NCBI RefSeq assembly: GCF_030345335.1
Contig: NZ_JAPVRC010000009.1
Location: 39,385-103,384, forward strand
Source of the DNA: Halobacillus campisalis
Lineage (GTDB): Bacteria > Bacillota > Bacilli > Bacillales > Halobacillaceae
Direction of reading: 5' to 3'
Length of the DNA: 64,000 nt
Shown here: piece by piece, positions 60,194 through 64,000 of the stretch
How positions within the stretch are numbered: the first letter of the stretch is position 1
Layout of the letters: each line of letters opens with the position of its first letter
Notes under the pieces: generated by a model
Databases searched by the model: none
What the model was told of the DNA's origin: nothing
The model's input: only the letters and a program-made list of their open reading frames with translations
Made by a program: the position numbers and the translations under genes

Positions 60194-61696
60194 GTGGAAC
60201 AAAGAAAAGCGATTGTAGTAGGGGCAGGATTAGGCGGAATGTCGGCAGCTATAAGGTTGAGTGGAGACGGTTATGATGTGAAAGTGATTGAGAAAAACAG
60301 CAACCTGGGTGGAAAGTTGAATCGAAGGGAAGGCAAAGGTTTCACATTTGATACCGGTCCGTCCATTTTAACGATGCCGTGGGTATTAGAGCAGCTGTTC
60401 AGTAGTGTTCATCGCCGTTTAGAGGATTACATAACGGTAGAAAGAGTCGAGCCGCAGTGGCGTACATTCTTTGAAGATGGGACACAATTGGATGTGACAA
60501 GTGACCTGCCTACTATGCTTGAAGAAATGGCAAAAGTCACGGAACGTCCCAATCGTAAGCTGACCGATTTTCTTTCCTATAGTCAGGATATGTACGAGCT
60601 ATGTATGAAGAGCTTCTATAAATATAGTATTCAGGATTTGAAGGATTTAAAAAGCCATCATAAATTAAGTGATCTGTTAAAAATGGATCCGATGACTACT
60701 ATCGCTAAATCCACTCACAAGCAATTCGACAACAAATATTTAGAGCAGATATTCAACTATTTTGTCATGTATGTCGGATCCAACCCTTACTCGGCTCCAG
60801 CGATTCTGAATCAGCTCGTCTATGTTCAGCTTGGTTTAGGCATTCATTATGTGAAGGGCGGTATGTATCAAATCGCTGAAGGAATGGGTAAATTGATGGA
60901 TGAACTGCGTGTAGATGTCCAGTTGAACACGCCTGTTCAACAGCTCGTCGTTGAAGGGGAGAAAGTCGTAGGGGTGGAAACGGAAGATGGAACGGTTCAC
61001 ACGGCAGACGTCGTCGTCTCGAACCTGGAGGCAATCCCATCCTATCGTAGACTGGCTCCGAATTCTTCAAAAGTGAAAAAAGAAACAAAAGCGCTCGAGA
61101 AAAAATTCCAGCCGACAGTTTCTGGTCTAGTGCTGCTTTTGGGAACGGATAAAAAGTTTGAAAACCTTAAGCATCACAACTTCTTCTTCTCAGAAGATCC
61201 GGAAAAAGAATTCAAGCAGATTTTTGACAAAGGTGTACCGGCTGACGATCCAACCATTTATATCGGCATTTCCGCTCGATCCGATGAGACTCAAGCTCCT
61301 GCCGGTAAAGATAATCTTTTCGTACTCACCCACGTTCCTCCTTTGAAGAATGGCAAACGCAAACCAATTGATTGGGATGCTTACCGAGAAACAGTTCTTG
61401 ATAAGCTGGAACGTATGGGAATGGAAGGCGTAAGAGAGTCGGTTGAGTATGAGTACCGTTTTACTCCAGAAGACTTGGAAAGTTTATATGGGCCAAATGG
61501 AGGATCGATTTACGGCATAGCCTCTGACAAGAAAACGAATGGCGGATTCAAGGTGCCTTCGAAGAGCCAGGTGTATGAGAACCTGTACTTTGTAGGAGGT
61601 TCAACACATCCAGGTGGCGGGGTGCCGATGGTGACTCTTTCAGGTCAATTAACGGCAGATTTAATCAAAGAAAATTCTACTGAAAAAGTAACATAA
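60194..61696 (+). CDS. CrtN/CrtP-like carotenoid desaturase or oxidase
   Basis: This 500-residue FAD-dependent amine-oxidase-fold enzyme has the N-terminal dinucleotide motif VVGAGLGGMSAAIRL (about 8-22), FDTGPSILTMPW (about 53) and the C-terminal signature YFVGGSTHPGGGVPMVTLSGQ (about 466-486), which marks phytoene desaturases and the related CrtN/CrtP (CrtNb) group. It introduces double bonds into, or oxidises the end groups of, C30 carotenoids at the membrane. GTG 60194 is chosen since GGAGGTGGA lies upstream; a TTG at 60179 overlaps it. No crtM is in the window. Orange pigments of halophilic bacilli fit this enzyme. Confidence 0.87.
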   Translation: MEQRKAIVVGAGLGGMSAAIRLSGDGYDVKVIEKNSNLGGKLNRREGKGFTFDTGPSILTMPWVLEQLFSSVHRRLEDYITVERVEPQWRTFFEDGTQLDVTSDLPTMLEEMAKVTERPNRKLTDFLSYSQDMYELCMKSFYKYSIQDLKDLKSHHKLSDLLKMDPMTTIAKSTHKQFDNKYLEQIFNYFVMYVGSNPYSAPAILNQLVYVQLGLGIHYVKGGMYQIAEGMGKLMDELRVDVQLNTPVQQLVVEGEKVVGVETEDGTVHTADVVVSNLEAIPSYRRLAPNSSKVKKETKALEKKFQPTVSGLVLLLGTDKKFENLKHHNFFFSEDPEKEFKQIFDKGVPADDPTIYIGISARSDETQAPAGKDNLFVLTHVPPLKNGKRKPIDWDAYRETVLDKLERMGMEGVRESVEYEYRFTPEDLESLYGPNGGSIYGIASDKKTNGGFKVPSKSQVYENLYFVGGSTHPGGGVPMVTLSGQLTADLIKENSTEKVT

Positions 61697-61766
61697 CGTC
61701 ATGAAGCCGCCCTCGTAGAGTTAGCAGCTTTGGTCCTTCTGAGACGTATATTAAATAGGCTAATAA

Positions 61767-61807
61767 AGAGCAGACCAATCCGTTTAGGACTTGGTCTGCT
61801 TTTTTAA
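61767..61807 (+). terminator. Terminator of the ICMT-desaturase operon
   Basis: AGCAGACCAA/TTGGTCTGCT perfect stem followed by six T residues. Confidence 0.88.
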
Positions 61808-62050
61808 CACACAATCATAAAGGTTCTAAAGGATAAGTCTTAAACAAACTGGCAGGATACTTGAAGACTGTATTTCGAGACAACCCGGGGTTCGTTGCCG
61901 TAATGAGGGTCAGGGGTGGTTGGGAAGCTACTCGCTTTCCTGTGGGGGAAGTGGCGAGCTTCCTCGGGCTTGCCGCCCTGAGGGATCTCGCCTACATCCT
62001 TCTCCCACCTCTTACACTTGAATAGTATAGAGCGTGAATCAGGCCATATC

Positions 62051-62200
62051 TCCAGCTCCAGCGCTTAGCGGCTACTGGGACTTCCTTCACTTCTGTACGA
62101 TAAGTCAACATCGAGTCCCTTCGTTCTTCGTGTTTCCTTTATCTCCGCCAGCTCCGTCCAGTCCATACGCCGCTGACCAAAGCGCTTCCGATTTAACAAA
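62051..62200 (-). repeat. C module, copy 4
   Basis: Reverse copy from TCCAGCTCCAGCGCTTAGCGG (one base trimmed at the start) to AAGCGCTTCCGATTTAACAA, set within a B module as in copies 1 to 3. Confidence 0.78.
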
Positions 62201-62399
62201 GGGAGTCTAGCAGATTTTCAACCAACCCATTCGATGAAAGTTAGAAACGAACCCTTCTATCAAGAAAGAGGGTCTTCTATATGCCTGTCGCGTGAGAAGA
62301 TAGCGCTTTAAATGAAGGTTTTTAACATAGGATACTTGTTATAATAATCAGCAAATGTTTGCTTTTTCTTGAAGCGGTTTCGAGATCCTTATATGTAAA

Positions 62400-62474
62400 G
62401 GGGCGGAGGGAAACGGTGAGACTCCTGGAGGCTCAGCGCCCGACCCCCAGAAAGCGATCCGTTTCCCGGAGCCC
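62400..62474 (-). repeat. A-module palindrome, class 3, core deleted
   Basis: Arms GGGGCGGAGGGAAACGG and CCGTTTCCCGGAGCCCC remain, but the centre is cut from about 84 to 41 bases. This is a different deletion from the one at 13219-13302. Confidence 0.72.
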
Positions 62475-62701
62475 CTAGATTCTCGTTATGTCTCGAAATT
62501 GAGTCTGCCACTAAAGGGAGCTTTAGTTACATTCTATAATTTGTTTTAGTGTGATAACTAAGCTGTTTATTAATATTTTCTTTACAGTGCTGAAACTACC
62601 TCCTACTCTCAAAGTCAGCGTCTTTTTTTGCAGTTTTGTGTGTTACTAATTGGGGAAACGTATCGGTATGCGATAAGAGATAATTTTAAGGAGATCAATT
62701 T

Positions 62702-63691
62702 ATGAGTAATGTTTTAGTATTTGGATTGTTTATATTAGCCGCAGTGGCTACTTTTTTTGTAGCTTCAAGGCTGACCATGTTCGGAGATGCGGTGAAAGAG
62801 AAGACAAAGGCATCTTCCTCATTTATGGGGATTCTAATTGGAGTTGCTATTTCTTTACCGGAATTAACGTCCAGTGTTACCGCTATTGCTATTGACGCTC
62901 CCGATCTGGCAGTAGGGAATTTGATAGGAAGTAATCTTTTCAATATCATGGGGCTGGCAATTTTCGATTTAGTTTATCGACGTCATCAAGTGATGACCCA
63001 TGCGACGGTTGAAAGTAAGTTATATGGGTGGCTCGTTATTCTATTAACGCTTATCGTACTTTTAGGGTTGAGCTTAAGTCTGCCAACTCATATTTTTCAT
63101 ATAAGTTATTCAACGATTGCAGTCGTTTTATTATATTTTATCGGTTCTAAATGGATTAATGATCGAACAGAATATAAAGGAAGAAAAATCAAACGCGAGA
63201 TTAAACGGTATAAAGAGTATACGTACAAGCAAGTCGTAACCTACTTTGCTGCTGCAGCGGTAGGTATTATGATCATCGGTAGTGTGTTGACTATTACTGC
63301 TGAAAGAATCGCTACCATTACCGGTCTTGGTACGTCATTTGTCGGAGCGTTTCTCGTGGCGATAAGTACCTCATTGCCTGATGCTGTCAGTGTAGGGACG
63401 GCTTTAAAGCTCCGTCAATTCAACCTGGGCGTCAGCTCTCTTCTTGGAAGTAATGCCTTTAACCTAATGGTTTTAGCAATCACAGATATCATTTACTTGC
63501 GAGGGGGATTGTTAAGTGAATCGGGACCATCCAACTTGATTACCGGCGGCGTTTCCATTGTGTTTATTATGCTGATCATTTTTAGTATTTCTCGAAAGAG
63601 AGGGAAGCCGACCTGGAGTTATTCGCTGCCTTCGATTTTGATTATAGTGGGTTATTTTGTCACCACGTTTTTTGTGTTCCAAATGCGTTAA
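62702..63691 (+). CDS. Sodium/calcium exchanger (CaCA family, YrbG-like)
   Basis: This 329-residue antiporter with about ten helices has two inverted alpha-repeats. The first is ISLPELTSSVTAIAIDAPDL followed by GNLIGSNLFNIMGLA (about 53-88). The second is ISTSLPDAVSVGTALKLRQF followed by GVSSLLGSNAFNLMVLA (about 222-259). The Glu of the first and Asp of the second repeat are the ion ligands. It probably exports Ca2+ in exchange for Na+ across the cytoplasmic membrane, which suits a sodium-rich habitat. AAGGAGATC precedes ATG. It is monocistronic. Confidence 0.9.
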   Translation: MSNVLVFGLFILAAVATFFVASRLTMFGDAVKEKTKASSSFMGILIGVAISLPELTSSVTAIAIDAPDLAVGNLIGSNLFNIMGLAIFDLVYRRHQVMTHATVESKLYGWLVILLTLIVLLGLSLSLPTHIFHISYSTIAVVLLYFIGSKWINDRTEYKGRKIKREIKRYKEYTYKQVVTYFAAAAVGIMIIGSVLTITAERIATITGLGTSFVGAFLVAISTSLPDAVSVGTALKLRQFNLGVSSLLGSNAFNLMVLAITDIIYLRGGLLSESGPSNLITGGVSIVFIMLIIFSISRKRGKPTWSYSLPSILIIVGYFVTTFFVFQMR

Positions 63692-63786
63692 GAAAGGCTC
63701 CTCTTATACTACACAGGTTCCGCAAAACTAACAATTTGTATAGTGAATTTCTTTATAATGTGTAAAAGCTTTTGCATGACAATCAC

Positions 63787-63821
63787 AAAAGGCTCGGTCG
63801 TCTATCGACCGAGCCTTTTAA
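63787..63821 (+). terminator. Terminator after the exchanger gene
   Basis: Perfect 14-bp stem (63787-63800 with 63806-63819) with a five-base loop and T/A runs. It is about 95 bases past the stop. The stretch between holds nothing recognised. Confidence 0.75.
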
Positions 63822-63839
63822 AATGTAAAATTGAATTCG

Positions 63840-64000
63840 ATAAACTAACGCTCCCTTTAGTTGAAGACTCAGATTCGAGATATTCGGGCTGTTTCCGTTA
63901 TGATTGACAGCGTTTAGAGCTCCGGGAAATCACTCGCTTTCCGTGGGAGCGCAGTGAGCCTCCTCGAGCTAACGCTCTCCGGGGTCTCACCAAGCACTCT
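63840..64000. mobile_element. Composite repeat island 10, truncated by the window end
   Basis: It begins with the CTCCCTTTAGTTGAAGACTC end segment and the class-2 flank GCTGTTTCCGTTATG. It then has the A module with left arm AGAGCTCCGGGAAAT at 63916-63930 and the core running to the last base. The sequence matches the copy at 56670-56789. Confidence 0.75.

Larger units (their letters stand above)
61845..62520. mobile_element. Composite repeat island 9
   Basis: This gene-free interval begins with a GGCAGGATACTTGAAGACT end segment. It holds part of a B module (from 61913), then a C module in reverse orientation (62051-62200), the linker, and a core-deleted A module of class 3 (62400-62474). 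The end CCACTAAAGGGAGCT lies at about 62510. Order and contents mirror the first island. Neither terminal inverted repeat is intact. Confidence 0.62.

Overview
The window looks like chromosome from a moderately halophilic, aerobic, low-to-mid GC Gram-positive bacterium of the Bacillaceae, and a Halobacillus-like genus is the best guess. This rests on a Bacillus-type gene set: a YtvA-type LOV-STAS photoreceptor, YpgR/CvfC next to a bacilliredoxin, YpuA, BsSco, a KtrB/TrkH potassium uptake subunit and SAM-I (S-box) riboswitches. Strong AGGAGG ribosome binding sites, frequent TTG/GTG starts and a carotenoid desaturase fit as well. No rRNA, tRNA, CRISPR array, prophage or intact transposase gene was seen.

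Layout. 1-7.1 kb (mostly minus strand): 5' end of cydA, a methyltransferase gene broken by one in-frame stop codon, a repeat island, ktrB, a secreted glucoamylase-like hydrolase with CcpA/LacI-type operators, and ypgR-brx. 7.2-13.1 kb: a 1140-residue membrane protein and an ABC exporter with a small membrane protein. 14-16 kb: an S-box riboswitch driving a dimethyl-sulfone monooxygenase (sfnG-like) and its flavin reductase. 16-32.5 kb: FNT transporter, DinB protein, MerR regulator with its own 19-bp-spacer promoter, methyltransferase, glcDF, a second murE-type ligase, SDR, ThiF/MoeB, AI-2E-type exporter, YeiH with a divergent LysR gene. 32.7-46 kb: MFS exporter with divergent LysR, nucleotidyltransferase, YtvA, acyl-CoA dehydrogenase, DJ-1 family, DoxX, YpuA, an HTH-TPR regulator divergent from an orphan ECF sigma factor, Sco, hydrolase. 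46.7-55 kb: Nudix, a trans-sulfuration enzyme, then a second S-box operon (MetY fused to a CoA-binding domain, SsuABC-like transporter, acetyl-CoA synthetase). 55-64 kb: ECF sigma/anti-sigma pair, a sortase-anchored duplicated-domain surface protein, small membrane proteins, ICMT-like/CrtN carotenoid genes and a Na+/Ca2+ exchanger.

Sulfur metabolism is the strongest functional theme. Two SAM riboswitches place dimethyl-sulfone oxidation and a homocysteine-forming MetY fusion with sulfonate-type import under methionine-starvation control. A trans-sulfuration PLP enzyme, a YeiH exporter and a YdbM/SfnB-like dehydrogenase lie nearby.

The most unusual content is non-coding. About a dozen intergenic islands are built from three palindromic modules, called A, B and C here. 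Module A has a fixed core but exchangeable, mutually complementary outer arms in four classes. Module C is nested at the same point of module B in several copies. One complete island (1067-2138) has terminal inverted repeats and a near-perfect 8-bp flanking direct repeat. A 31-bp element made only of the two ends (22733-22763) sits inside a perfect 8-bp direct repeat overlapping the glcF stop codon. Together these suggest a non-autonomous mobile element family that moves with 8-bp target duplication.
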